NCBI RefSeq assembly: GCF_001544095.1 | Contig: NZ_BCPT01000003.1 | Location: forward strand, 1 to 64,000 | DNA from: Enterococcus casseliflavus NBRC 100478 | Lineage (GTDB): Bacteria > Bacillota > Bacilli > Lactobacillales > Enterococcaceae | Length of the DNA stretch: 64,000 nt | Direction of reading: 5' to 3' | Part shown: piece by piece, positions 53,501 through 61,597 of the stretch | Layout of the letters: each line of letters opens with the position of its first letter | How positions within the stretch are numbered: position 1 is the first letter of the stretch | The notes under the pieces: model-generated | What the model was told of the DNA's origin: nothing | The model's input: the letters and a program-made list of their open reading frames with translations, nothing else | Databases searched by the model: none | Program-made: the position numbers and the translations under genes

Positions 53501-55255
53501 ATGAAGTATGTATTAAAACAATTAACAACGTATTTTAAAGAACATAAGGTGCGCTATACCTTTGTATTCGTCTTTATGGTGATCGCTAGTGCGATGTATG
53601 TCGCACCGATCTATATTCTGCGCTTGTTCATCGATGCGTTGATTCAAGATAATTTTGATTACTCCGTACTGATCCAATATGTGAGCCTCTTCGCGGGAGC
53701 TATCTTGTTAGGATATTTGGCGGAATTTGTTTGGACGTTTAATTTATTTATTGGTTCCTACGATCTGCAAAAACAATTACGGGAACAATTGATGAGCCAC
53801 TTTCTCAAAATGGGGGCGCCGTTTTACCATCGTTTCCGAACAGGTGATTTAATGACTCGTTCCAGTGACGATGTCCAAGTGATGGGGATGACCATTGGGT
53901 ATGGACTGATGGTTTTCTTAAATACTAGTTTGTATCTAAGTTTTATCGTAGCGATGATGGCTGGGACGGTTTCTTGGCTACTGACCTTGATTGCCTTGAT
54001 TCCAATGCCGCTTTTAGCCTATTACATTTTCAAATGGGGCTCGCAAGTCGATAAGGCGTTTACGGAAGCGCAGAATTCTGTTTCTGAGATGAACAGTGAA
54101 GTGCTGGAGATCATTGATGGCATTCGGGTCGTCCGAGCTTATGGATTAGAAGGAGCCACCACGGAACAGTTTCAAAAGAAAACACTGGAAACACGAGCGA
54201 AAAACAATATCGTTTCTGAGATCGATTCCCGTTTTGGGCCGCTGATTACCATCATCTTAGCGATCAGTTTCGTGATGAGCTTTGGTGTGGGGGCGTTTCT
54301 TGTTGCCAACCAAACGATCACCATCGGTGCGATGGTCTCTTTCCAAGTGTACTTGACTATGGTCGTTTGGCCGATGATCTCAGCAGGAGATCTTGTGAAT
54401 GTGATGCAGCAAGGTGCCGCATCCTGGCGTCGGATCAATGAAGTGCTGCAGACGGGGGATGAATTAGAAACGCCAGGCGAAGCCGACCTGCAAGCCATCA
54501 ATACGATCCGTTTTGAAGCATACCATTTCCAATACCCGCAAGCAGCTCGTTATGTGTTAGAAGGACTGGATTTGACGATCACTCGTGGAGAAGTCTTAGG
54601 GATCGTTGGGAAGACCGGCAGCGGAAAAACGACGCTGCTAAGACAATTCGGTCACCGCTATCCATACTCTGATCAAGTCCCCTTGATCAACGAGCAGCCG
54701 TTGACGGCCTATCAAACAACAGCAGTGCGCAACCACTTTGCAGAAGTACCGCAAGAACATACCTTGTTTTCACGAACGATTCGCGAGAACTTGTTATTCG
54801 GGCAACCAGACGCTTCCGAAGAAGTATTGTGGGAAGCACTGGAAGCTGCTTGCTTTAGCGAAGACATCAAGCGGATGCCAGAAGGGCTCGAAACGGTCGT
54901 CGGTGAGAAAGGAGTTTCCCTTTCTGGTGGACAAAAACAACGCTTGTCCTTAGCACGGGCGTTTTTACGAAACAGTGAAGTCCTCTTACTGGATGATGCC
55001 CTTTCGGCAGTTGATGCCAAAACGGAACAAGCCATCATCACGAATTTGAAAACGATGAAGCAGGCACCGACCTCCATCATCGTGACCCATCGATTGTCCG
55101 CCATCACCGAAGCGGATCAAATCATCGTCTTAGAAGACGGTCGGATCACACAACGTGGTACCCATCAGGAGTTGATCGAAACGCCAGGCTGGTACCAAGA
55201 GCAGTATTATCATCAACAGTTAAAGGAGGACGATACGAGTGTTCTCAACGATTAA
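53501..55255 (+). CDS. ABC exporter half-transporter 1 (BmrC/EfrA-like)
   Basis: This 584-residue type IV ABC exporter has six membrane segments (1-310) and a nucleotide-binding domain with Walker A GIVGKTGSGKTTLL, signature VSLSGGQKQRLSLARA and Walker B LLLDDALSAVDAKTE. Asp follows the Walker B Asp where the catalytic Glu usually sits (LLLDDALS), typical for the degenerate site partner of heterodimeric pumps. It pairs with the next gene, which it overlaps by 17 bp. The likely role is drug or lipid export. GAGGG precedes the ATG. Confidence 0.9.
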   Translation: MKYVLKQLTTYFKEHKVRYTFVFVFMVIASAMYVAPIYILRLFIDALIQDNFDYSVLIQYVSLFAGAILLGYLAEFVWTFNLFIGSYDLQKQLREQLMSHFLKMGAPFYHRFRTGDLMTRSSDDVQVMGMTIGYGLMVFLNTSLYLSFIVAMMAGTVSWLLTLIALIPMPLLAYYIFKWGSQVDKAFTEAQNSVSEMNSEVLEIIDGIRVVRAYGLEGATTEQFQKKTLETRAKNNIVSEIDSRFGPLITIILAISFVMSFGVGAFLVANQTITIGAMVSFQVYLTMVVWPMISAGDLVNVMQQGAASWRRINEVLQTGDELETPGEADLQAINTIRFEAYHFQYPQAARYVLEGLDLTITRGEVLGIVGKTGSGKTTLLRQFGHRYPYSDQVPLINEQPLTAYQTTAVRNHFAEVPQEHTLFSRTIRENLLFGQPDASEEVLWEALEAACFSEDIKRMPEGLETVVGEKGVSLSGGQKQRLSLARAFLRNSEVLLLDDALSAVDAKTEQAIITNLKTMKQAPTSIIVTHRLSAITEADQIIVLEDGRITQRGTHQELIETPGWYQEQYYHQQLKEDDTSVLND

Positions 55256-56987
55256 ACGTTTGCTCACGTATTTGAGCTATTATAAAAAACAATTTATCGT
55301 GGGTGCGATCTTGCTGTTGCTGGCTGCAGCGCTCGAACTGACTTCCCCACTGATTGCCAAGCAGCTGATCGACCGAGTGATGACACCGGCGGTTAACAGT
55401 AGCAATTTAGACACGATGCTTTTGATCCAATTACTCGCTGGGTATTTGCTGGTCAATTTGATTGGTTCCCTCTTTCGTTATATCAGCTTGCTGCAATTGC
55501 GAAAAATGTCCAACAGTATCGTCAAAAAAATGCGGGATCAGCTTTTTGACCATATGCACAAATTACCGGTTTCTTACTTTGACCAGATCCCAGCAGGTAA
55601 AGTCGTCGCACGAATAACGAATGACACTGAAGTCTTGCGGTCGAATTTCTACGTGATCGTGATCAGTAATTTGTTAAGCAACATCATCCAAATCATTGGG
55701 GCGTTTATTGCATTGTTTCTTTTGAACCGCACCTTAGGAGCAGCGATGCTGATTTTGATCCCGATTTTAGGAATCTGGCAGCATTTTTATACCAAATATG
55801 CCTCCCGTTACAATTTAGCAATGCGGGAATACATCTCACAAATCAGTGGGCAGTTGAATGAATTTGTCCAAGGAATGGCGATCATCCAAGCCTTCCAACG
55901 AGAAAATCAGTTGCAGAAAGAATTTAATGAAACAGTAGAGAAATGGTTCAAAACTGGACGTAAATACCTCTTGCTCGATTCAAGTATCGCTTGGGGATTA
56001 GGCAACTTGTTGCGAAATTCAACGATCTTGATTTTGATCACGACCTTGGCCGCCTTTTTCCTTGATGGTCGCTTGGCGATCTCAGCAGGCTTGCTGTATG
56101 CCTTTATTGATTACATCAACCGCCTGTATGATCCCATCGAAGGGCTTGTCCAAACCATCACCAATGTGCAGCAATCATTAGCTGCTGGACAGCGGGTCTT
56201 TGAGTTTGCTGATCAGCCGGTTGAAAAACAACAAAGTGAGCAGCTGACTGTTACGAATGGCGATGTTTCTTTCCAACAAGTGACCTTTGGCTACGACCCT
56301 GAGCAAGCGATCTTGCACGATATCAACTTTGACGTTGCCGCAGGAGAGACCATTGCTTTAGTTGGTCATACTGGTTCTGGAAAATCGAGTATTTTGAACC
56401 TGTTGTTCCGTTTTTATGATCCGCAGCAGGGAAAAATCGTTGTGGATGGACAAGTGATCGCTGATTATGATCGTCATAGTTTAAGAGATTCAATGGCGAT
56501 CGTCATGCAAGATCCCTATCTATTTACTGGAACGATCGCCAGCAACATCGGGATGAACGATCCAACGATCACCGAAGCGATGATTATCGATGCCTTGAAG
56601 CAAGTCGGCGCTGACTACCTTTTGAGCCGCTACGAAAAAGGCATCCATCATCCAGTCGTTGAAAAAGGCAATGAGTTTTCTAGTGGAGAACGCCAGCTGA
56701 TCAGTTTCGCCCGTGCGCTGGTGTTTGATCCAAAAATCTTGATTCTGGATGAAGCGACGAGCCATGTGGACACTGAAACAGAGTCCATCATTCAAAAGGC
56801 GATGACCGTCTTGCAAAAAGGACGGACGACCTTCATGATCGCTCACCGTTTGTCAACGATCAAACAAGCCGATCAAATCTTGGTCCTAGACCAAGGGAAG
56901 ATCGTGGAACGGGGAACCCATGCGAGTCTTGTCCAAGGGCAAGGAATCTATCAGCAAATGTATCAAATGCAGGCAGAGCAGCTGTAA
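55239..56987 (+). CDS. ABC exporter half-transporter 2 (BmrD/EfrB-like)
   Basis: The 582-residue partner has six membrane segments and an NBD with Walker A LVGHTGSGKSSIL, the signature region EFSSGERQLISFARA and Walker B ILILDEATSHVDTETE with the catalytic Glu present. Its own signature reads SSGER where LSGGQ is usual, so one of the two composite ATP sites is degenerate, as known for BmrCD, LmrCD and EfrAB. It starts with GTG 55239 behind AAAGGAGG and is translationally coupled to the first half. Confidence 0.9.
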   Translation: MFSTIKRLLTYLSYYKKQFIVGAILLLLAAALELTSPLIAKQLIDRVMTPAVNSSNLDTMLLIQLLAGYLLVNLIGSLFRYISLLQLRKMSNSIVKKMRDQLFDHMHKLPVSYFDQIPAGKVVARITNDTEVLRSNFYVIVISNLLSNIIQIIGAFIALFLLNRTLGAAMLILIPILGIWQHFYTKYASRYNLAMREYISQISGQLNEFVQGMAIIQAFQRENQLQKEFNETVEKWFKTGRKYLLLDSSIAWGLGNLLRNSTILILITTLAAFFLDGRLAISAGLLYAFIDYINRLYDPIEGLVQTITNVQQSLAAGQRVFEFADQPVEKQQSEQLTVTNGDVSFQQVTFGYDPEQAILHDINFDVAAGETIALVGHTGSGKSSILNLLFRFYDPQQGKIVVDGQVIADYDRHSLRDSMAIVMQDPYLFTGTIASNIGMNDPTITEAMIIDALKQVGADYLLSRYEKGIHHPVVEKGNEFSSGERQLISFARALVFDPKILILDEATSHVDTETESIIQKAMTVLQKGRTTFMIAHRLSTIKQADQILVLDQGKIVERGTHASLVQGQGIYQQMYQMQAEQL

Positions 56988-57027
56988 TCAGCGGTGATTG
57001 CCGACAACAGTAACCGTAAAAGAAAAT

Positions 57028-57069
57028 CCTTGAGCCTCCTGCATGGGAAGTGGCTCAAGGATTTTTTAT
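57028..57069 (+). terminator. Terminator after the ABC exporter operon
   Basis: CCTTGAGCC and GGCTCAAGG form a perfect 9-bp stem followed by ATTTTTTAT. Confidence 0.87.
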
Positions 57070-57124
57070 ATAATGCGAAGGTGCAGCCAATCATCTATGG
57101 GGAGTAGGAAGAGGAGGCCTTCGC

Positions 57125-58036
57125 TTATATATCAGTAGGAAAAGCGGCAAGGTGTTGTCGTAATTTTGTTAAGAAACGCTCGCCGATCACTGATAATGGG
57201 CGATCGTTCTTTTTAATGAGGATGATCTCACCCTCGGACGCGTCGATCAAAGGAAGAAAAGCCAAGCCTTGGCGTTCTGGTTGGGCAACGATCCCCGAGC
57301 CGGTTCCATAAAGATCCGTCTGCTGTAATAGCTGGACCATTGTGCCTCGATCGCTGACATGCACCACTTGAGGGCTTTGAGCAAAGTCGATCAAATCCTC
57401 GGAAAAGAACGAATAGCGTTCATCTTCTTGCAAAAAGCGTACTTGCGGATAAGGCGCAAGATCCTTTAAGGAAAGCTGCTTTTTTTCTGTCAAGGGATGA
57501 GTCGCTCGTAAAAAGACATGGGGGCGAAACCGTCCCAACGCTTCGAAGGACAATTGGGCGCCTTGTAACAGTCGTTCCAATCCTGCTTGGTTTTGCTCAT
57601 TCAAATAAAGAACCCCAAATTCACTTCGATATTGCTGCACGTCCGTGATCACCTTTAAGGTCGTGGTTTCTAATAGGCGAAACTGGCGGCAGTTGGGAAA
57701 TTCCTGTAGCAGTTCACTGAAAATTCCAGCCGTGAAATCATAGTGCTGGCTTGCGATGGCGAAGGTTTGACTCGCTGCTTGCTTGCTGGAATAACGCGTT
57801 TGCAGCTGCGCCACTTGACTCAAGATCGGCTGGGCATGGTCTAGAAATTCCGAGCCTTCGGCAGTCAAGCGGGCACCTTGATTCGTACGCTCGAAAAGCT
57901 GGACCTCCAATTCTGCTTCCAACTCTTTCACGGCTTGGGAAAGACTTGGCTGTGAGAGATACAGCCGTTTGGCTGCTTCACGAAAACTTCCATGGTCAGC
58001 GATCGCTTGCACGATCCGCATTTGTTGAATATTCAA
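57125..58036 (-). CDS. LysR-family transcriptional regulator
   Basis: The product has about 303 residues. It has an N-terminal winged helix-turn-helix (FREAAKRLYLSQPSLSQAVKELEAELEVQLFER) and a C-terminal periplasmic-binding-like sensor domain. The best start is TTG 58036, seven bases after AAAGGAGG. A frame start at 58087 contains that site inside the gene. It follows the orphan metQ on the same strand after a 135-bp gap. Whether it regulates metQ, the ABC exporter or something else cannot be told. Confidence 0.85.
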   Translation of the reverse strand: MNIQQMRIVQAIADHGSFREAAKRLYLSQPSLSQAVKELEAELEVQLFERTNQGARLTAEGSEFLDHAQPILSQVAQLQTRYSSKQAASQTFAIASQHYDFTAGIFSELLQEFPNCRQFRLLETTTLKVITDVQQYRSEFGVLYLNEQNQAGLERLLQGAQLSFEALGRFRPHVFLRATHPLTEKKQLSLKDLAPYPQVRFLQEDERYSFFSEDLIDFAQSPQVVHVSDRGTMVQLLQQTDLYGTGSGIVAQPERQGLAFLPLIDASEGEIILIKKNDRPLSVIGERFLTKLRQHLAAFPTDI

Positions 58037-58171
58037 TTTTTGACCTCCTTTACAAAGATTCAGACGGAAAAAGGGTTCACCAATCAATAGTAGTCAGTTC
58101 TTTTCCTTCTATAATAGAAGCTTCTTAAAAAATAAGACGACAGTTGCTGCTTATTGCTACTTGTGAAGCGG

Positions 58172-59011
58172 TTATTGCAATTCTTCAGGAATAAACCAAT
58201 AGCCCGTTTGATTCTCTTCTGCCAGCAGTTCTTTAAAGGCTTCAGAACGATATGCTGCCACCACTGCCTGTGCCCAATCACTGTCTTGGTTGGCTTCTTT
58301 GACCGTTGCCACCAGTTCATACTCTTGCAAAATGTCTTCACTTAATAAGCTTTCCTCTGCAGCAATTCCAGCACTATAAACGATGCTGCCGGGAATCACC
58401 GCATAGTCTAAGTCTGCTAAGCTGCGGGGGATTTTCGCAGAATCCATCTCGACGATATCCAGGTTATAAGGATTGTCAGTAATGGTTCTTAACGTCGCGT
58501 CAATGGGCGCCACTTCGGGGTCAAGTTCGATCCAGCCAGCTTTTTGCAGCAGCAACAGGGCACGGGCGCTGTTTGACGGATCATTGGGAATCCCGATGGT
58601 ATCGTTTGCTTCAATCGCTGCTAAATTGTCCTTTCTGCCAGGATACAAGCCAGCTGGAACGGTAGGGATCGGTGTGATACCCACCAAATCGGCACCCGTG
58701 TTTTCATTAAAGTTCTCTAAATAGGCGGTATGCTGATCCACGTTTAAGTCGATTTCGCCATCGTTCAGTGCAATGTCTGCTTCCAACACCCCAGTAAAGC
58801 CAATATCGGTCACGGTATAGCCAGCTTCTTCTAAAATCGGTTTGATTCCCTGAAGAAACAGCTCGCTGTAAGGTCCTGGTGTCGTACCAACTCTGATTTC
58901 TGTCTGCTGTTCTTCGGCATTTCCGGTCACTTCTTCTTGGTTGCCACAGCCCGTAAATAAGACCAAGGACAACAGACCAATGCCCATACCTAATCGAATC
59001 CTTCGTTTCAT
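58172..59011 (-). CDS. metQ: Methionine-binding lipoprotein of a MetNIQ-type transporter
   Basis: The product has 279 residues. The signal peptide has the lipobox FTGC, and the mature part is an NlpA-family binding protein (VGTTPGPYSELF; YTVTDIGFTG; DLNVDQHTAYLENFN; GIPNDPSNSARALLLLQKAGWI). It binds L- or D-methionine outside the membrane for MetN-MetP. Neither is encoded next to it, so this is a solitary binding protein. A Met-specific T-box lies upstream, which supports the substrate. AGGAGGAAGAGG precedes the ATG. Confidence 0.92.
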   Translation of the reverse strand: MKRRIRLGMGIGLLSLVLFTGCGNQEEVTGNAEEQQTEIRVGTTPGPYSELFLQGIKPILEEAGYTVTDIGFTGVLEADIALNDGEIDLNVDQHTAYLENFNENTGADLVGITPIPTVPAGLYPGRKDNLAAIEANDTIGIPNDPSNSARALLLLQKAGWIELDPEVAPIDATLRTITDNPYNLDIVEMDSAKIPRSLADLDYAVIPGSIVYSAGIAAEESLLSEDILQEYELVATVKEANQDSDWAQAVVAAYRSEAFKELLAEENQTGYWFIPEELQ

Positions 59012-59029
59012 ACCTCTTCCTCCTTTTTT

Positions 59030-59295
59030 ATAAAAAAAACCTTCCCAAAGACAATTCTTTGGGAAGGACGATCATTTCGCGGTACCACCTTCATTTGTTT
59101 TTTGTTGAAACAAAAAACCTCAGTCAGTTCATCAAATAAACTGCATTGCGCTATCGGGCTTTCTCCGTCGGGGATTGTTCGTCCACGAATGCTCAAAGGT
59201 CATCTTCGGATCGTCTTCCTTACTCGTTTCCACCAGTTCCGAGCTCTCTTGAAAGAAAGGGGGGATCGTACTCTTCTTCTCACTGCATGTGTATG
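59030..59295 (-). ncRNA. T-box leader (methionine) of metQ
   Basis: Read on the minus strand: Stem I with AGAGAGCTCGG and GGTGGAAACGAG, then a specifier ATG at 59203-59201 in the setting GAAGATGACCTTTG, then the T-box core AAGGTGGTACCGCG (plus strand 59091-59078), then the terminator at 59067-59032. The ATG specifier means uncharged tRNA-Met stabilises the antiterminator and switches metQ on when methionine is short. Confidence 0.92.
59032..59067 (-). terminator. T-box-regulated terminator
   Basis: On the minus strand CCTTCCCAAAG and CTTTGGGAAGG form a perfect 11-bp stem followed by T8. The 5' arm overlaps the antiterminator region. Confidence 0.9.
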
Positions 59296-59306
59296 AAATT
59301 AGTAGT

Positions 59307-59335
59307 ATCTTAGAACAAGATGAGAAAGTTGTCAA
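59307..59335 (-). promoter_or_regulatory. Promoter of the metQ T-box transcript
   Basis: Minus strand TTGACA (59335-59330), 17-bp spacer, TAAGAT (59312-59307). A near-consensus sigma-A promoter directly before the T-box. Confidence 0.8.
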
Positions 59336-59493
59336 TTGCTTTCGTGATAGGTGATTCCAATCACTACGCAGGTAGTAGGGGAACAAATGGGGAAGGGTAA
59401 GAATAGATCAATAAGGCAGGAAAAGCAGATGAATGGTCGAAATCGCTTGGTTGGGTTAGAATCGAAGCACAAAACAAAAAAAGAGGCGAGGAA

Positions 59494-60099
59494 ATGAAAT
59501 TACTTTTGATTGGACATACCGGCACACTTGGGCAGCTTTTAGTTGAAGGCTTTCAGCAGCTACCAGAGGTGGAGCTGATCACGGCTAGCCGTAGCAGCGG
59601 CGATCATCAAGTCGAAATTGCGGATGCAGACAGTGTCAGCCAGCTATTTGCAGCTACTGGGAAAGTGGATGCCACTGTTTCCGCTGCGGGAAGCACAGTG
59701 TTTAAACCCTTTGAGGAATTGACGCCAGCAGATATTCAACAGTCGGTGGCTTCGAAGCTGCAAGGACAAGTCAACCTTGCGTTGATTGGCCAGCATTTTC
59801 TCAATGAAGGCGGCAGTATCACACTGACTTCTGGAATTATCAAAGACGAATTTATCCCAATGGGCACGCCTTCAGCACTGGTCAACGGCGGTTTAGAAGC
59901 CTTCGTGGCATCGGCAGCTTTTGAGATCGGTCATGGGGTACGAATCAATGCAGTCAGTCCCAATGCACTTGTGGGCTCTTGGGAAACCTTCGCCGATTCT
60001 TTCAAAGGCTTTATTCCCGTTGGTGACGCACCCGTTTTTGCAGCGTATCAAAAAGCAGTCTTTGGGATCATGACTGGCAAAACCTTCACCGTTTATTAA
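59494..60099 (+). CDS. Short-chain dehydrogenase-like protein, atypical
   Basis: This 201-residue Rossmann-fold protein has the nucleotide-binding GHTGTLG at 7-13 and SDR-like VSAAGST and RINAVSPNAL. The serine of the active site may be in ITLTSG, but the YxxxK motif is missing: the equivalent segment reads PSALVNGGLEAF. It may be a nucleotide-dependent binding or regulatory protein, or use other residues. GAGGCGAGGA precedes the ATG. It is a single-gene unit. Confidence 0.75.
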   Translation: MKLLLIGHTGTLGQLLVEGFQQLPEVELITASRSSGDHQVEIADADSVSQLFAATGKVDATVSAAGSTVFKPFEELTPADIQQSVASKLQGQVNLALIGQHFLNEGGSITLTSGIIKDEFIPMGTPSALVNGGLEAFVASAAFEIGHGVRINAVSPNALVGSWETFADSFKGFIPVGDAPVFAAYQKAVFGIMTGKTFTVY

Positions 60100-60117
60100 G
60101 AAAAAGCAAAAGTAGGA

Positions 60118-60152
60118 AAAACCGCCAAATCAAAGCTGACTTGGCGGTTTTT
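60118..60152. terminator. Terminator between the SDR gene and the SRAP gene
   Basis: AAACCGCCAA and TTGGCGGTTT pair around AATCAAAGCTGAC-type inner sequence and are followed by T5. A-runs on the other side let it serve both convergent genes. Confidence 0.82.
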
Positions 60153-60180
60153 GTTCTGCTGAAAAAGAAGTAGCAAGCAG

Positions 60181-60765
60181 TTAAGAAGAGAGCAATTGGG
60201 TTTTCAGCTTGGGCATTTCTGCTTTGAGTTGTTGGCGAGCAAAAGCCAAGTCATTGATCCAAGAAGCAATCGCTTCTTTTTCTAAGAACAGAGGCATTCG
60301 ATCATGGACTGGTTCAACAGAATCGTTCGCGGCAGTCGTTAGAATGATTGATTCGGTTTCGATCTGATCCTCTTTTTGAAGGATGCGATAAAAACCAGCG
60401 GCATAAATCACGTGATCTTGCGAAAAGAGAAACTTTTCCTTTTCATGATTCCATTCATAGAAACCAGACATCGGAAAGACACAGCGATGCTCTTGGAAAG
60501 GTTTGCGAAAAGTCGGTTTTTCTTCAACGGTCTCAGAACGGGCATTGATCATCAAATGCCCTTTTTTAAAGCCGGTAAAGCCCCATCTTGTCACACCAGC
60601 TACAACTTGTTGTTGTTGATTTGCACCGATGGTTACGACATGATTGGAAGGGAAAACATCATTGACAGCGACAGTCTGTTGGCGCTTGCGGGCTTTCGCC
60701 GCGGCTTCTTGATAATATTCTGACAATTCGCCAGTTGATGGGTCAAATAAGTATCGGCCGCACAT
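60181..60765 (-). CDS. SOS response-associated peptidase family (SRAP, YedK/HMCES)
   Basis: The 194-residue protein forms a covalent link to abasic sites in single-stranded DNA through its N-terminal Cys2 (MCGRY), shielding them. Other family residues are present: a Glu in GFYEWNHE and a His in VHDRMPLFL. Length is close to the shorter Firmicute members. No LexA box is visible to me in its promoter. TTTTTAGGAGTGACC-type upstream sequence (AGGAGTG) gives the ribosome site. Confidence 0.88.
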   Translation of the reverse strand: MCGRYLFDPSTGELSEYYQEAAAKARKRQQTVAVNDVFPSNHVVTIGANQQQQVVAGVTRWGFTGFKKGHLMINARSETVEEKPTFRKPFQEHRCVFPMSGFYEWNHEKEKFLFSQDHVIYAAGFYRILQKEDQIETESIILTTAANDSVEPVHDRMPLFLEKEAIASWINDLAFARQQLKAEMPKLKTQLLSS

Positions 60766-60931
60766 GGACGGGTCACTCCTTTTTTTGGATTGGCTGGTGC
60801 CTTTGTTTCAGTATAAAGACTCAAGGCGTCAAAACCAACTAACTTGCTTCACTTCTCGATTCAACAAGAAAAGGAGCTTAAACATATGTAAAAAGTCAGG
60901 AGTATTGCTTGATTTGCTGGAAATCAGATAA

Positions 60932-60972
60932 CAAAAAAAGGCAGTCACCTACTGAGGTTGACAGCCTTTTTT
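60932..60972. terminator. Terminator after the 48-codon gene
   Basis: AAAAAAGGC-AGTC-ACCT pairs with AGGT-TGAC-A-GCCTTTTTT with small bulges. A- and T-runs on both sides. It ends the small gene on the minus strand and may stop plus-strand read-through. Confidence 0.75.
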
Positions 60973-60983
60973 ATTCTAGTTGG

Positions 60984-61130
60984 TTAGCCAATTTTTTTAA
61001 CTCTCCCGCCGATTTTATTTGCGAAACGTTCAGCATCTTCTCTGCAAGTATAGGTTAATGCAATTGTTTTGTCCCGTGTTCTTTTTCCTTCGGCGGTTAG
61101 ATAACCATGAAAGATTTTAATCGCATACAA
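60984..61130 (-). CDS. Small 48-residue protein of unknown function
   Basis: A short minus-strand gene starting with TTG 61130, eight bases after AAGGAGGTG (plus 61147-61139). The product begins MYAIKIFHGYLTAEGKRT and ends IGGRVKKIG. It is soluble, basic and has one Cys. It is followed by a terminator. Codon use and the strong site suggest it is real. It looks like the small enterococcal/lactobacillar proteins in which a beta-strand pair is followed by a helix (CREDAERFANKIGG). No function can be given. Confidence 0.7.
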   Translation of the reverse strand: MYAIKIFHGYLTAEGKRTRDKTIALTYTCREDAERFANKIGGRVKKIG

Positions 61131-61597
61131 TAGATAAACACCTCCTTATCCTTGGTAATAATAACAAATTTACCGCTTACATTCAAGGGATATAGTAAAA
61201 GTTTATTTTTTGTTAGTTATTTTATTAAGAATTTATTCAAAGGTTTAAAAAACGATTGAAGGAGAAAGTAAGGGGTGATGGAATAGACCAATGTTTGCTG
61301 TTAAAAGGAAAAAAACTCCAAGGAAAAAGAGGCATGTTTCTGAATTTCCATCAAATAAAGAAACTGGCAACCGCTTAAATTATTCTTTTGCTGCGCCAAT
61401 CGAATAGACCAATCCACGCGAATCAAAATGGCCGAAAGAAAACCTATGATAAAGCATAGCTGCCAAGCAGGGAATCCATCGTAAGGGATAGGGGCAAGTA
61501 CGAAAAGGGAGAGTGGTCCAAACTAAGCACCTGTTTCTGTATTTTTTTATCAAAGAAAAACACCAGACCTTGTACTTTCACAAGATCTAGTGTTTCA
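61131..61597. other. Gap without a convincing gene
   Basis: This 467-bp, A/T-rich gap holds the promoter of the small gene. A 38-codon frame at 61291-61407 (start MFAVKRKKTPRKKR) is very basic, but its nearest purine-rich site, AAGGGG, is too far upstream. A 12-bp direct repeat GAATAGACCAAT occurs at 61281 and 61402, at the two ends of that frame. I see nothing else. Confidence 0.4.
61554..61596 (-). terminator. Terminator of the amidohydrolase gene
   Basis: Minus strand: AAACACTAGATCTTGTG pairs with TACAAGGTCTGGTGTTTTT. It immediately follows the stop codon. Confidence 0.8.

Noticed and set aside
53328-53528. A 66-codon minus-strand frame over the exporter leader
   Set aside because: It reads through the terminator hairpin in antisense and has no ribosome site. 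The plus-strand 22-codon frame has much stronger support.
61281-61413. 12-bp direct repeat GAATAGACCAAT around a 38-codon frame, as a mobile or attachment site
   Set aside because: The repeat is short and the enclosed frame has no properly spaced ribosome site. It may be chance in A/T-rich DNA.
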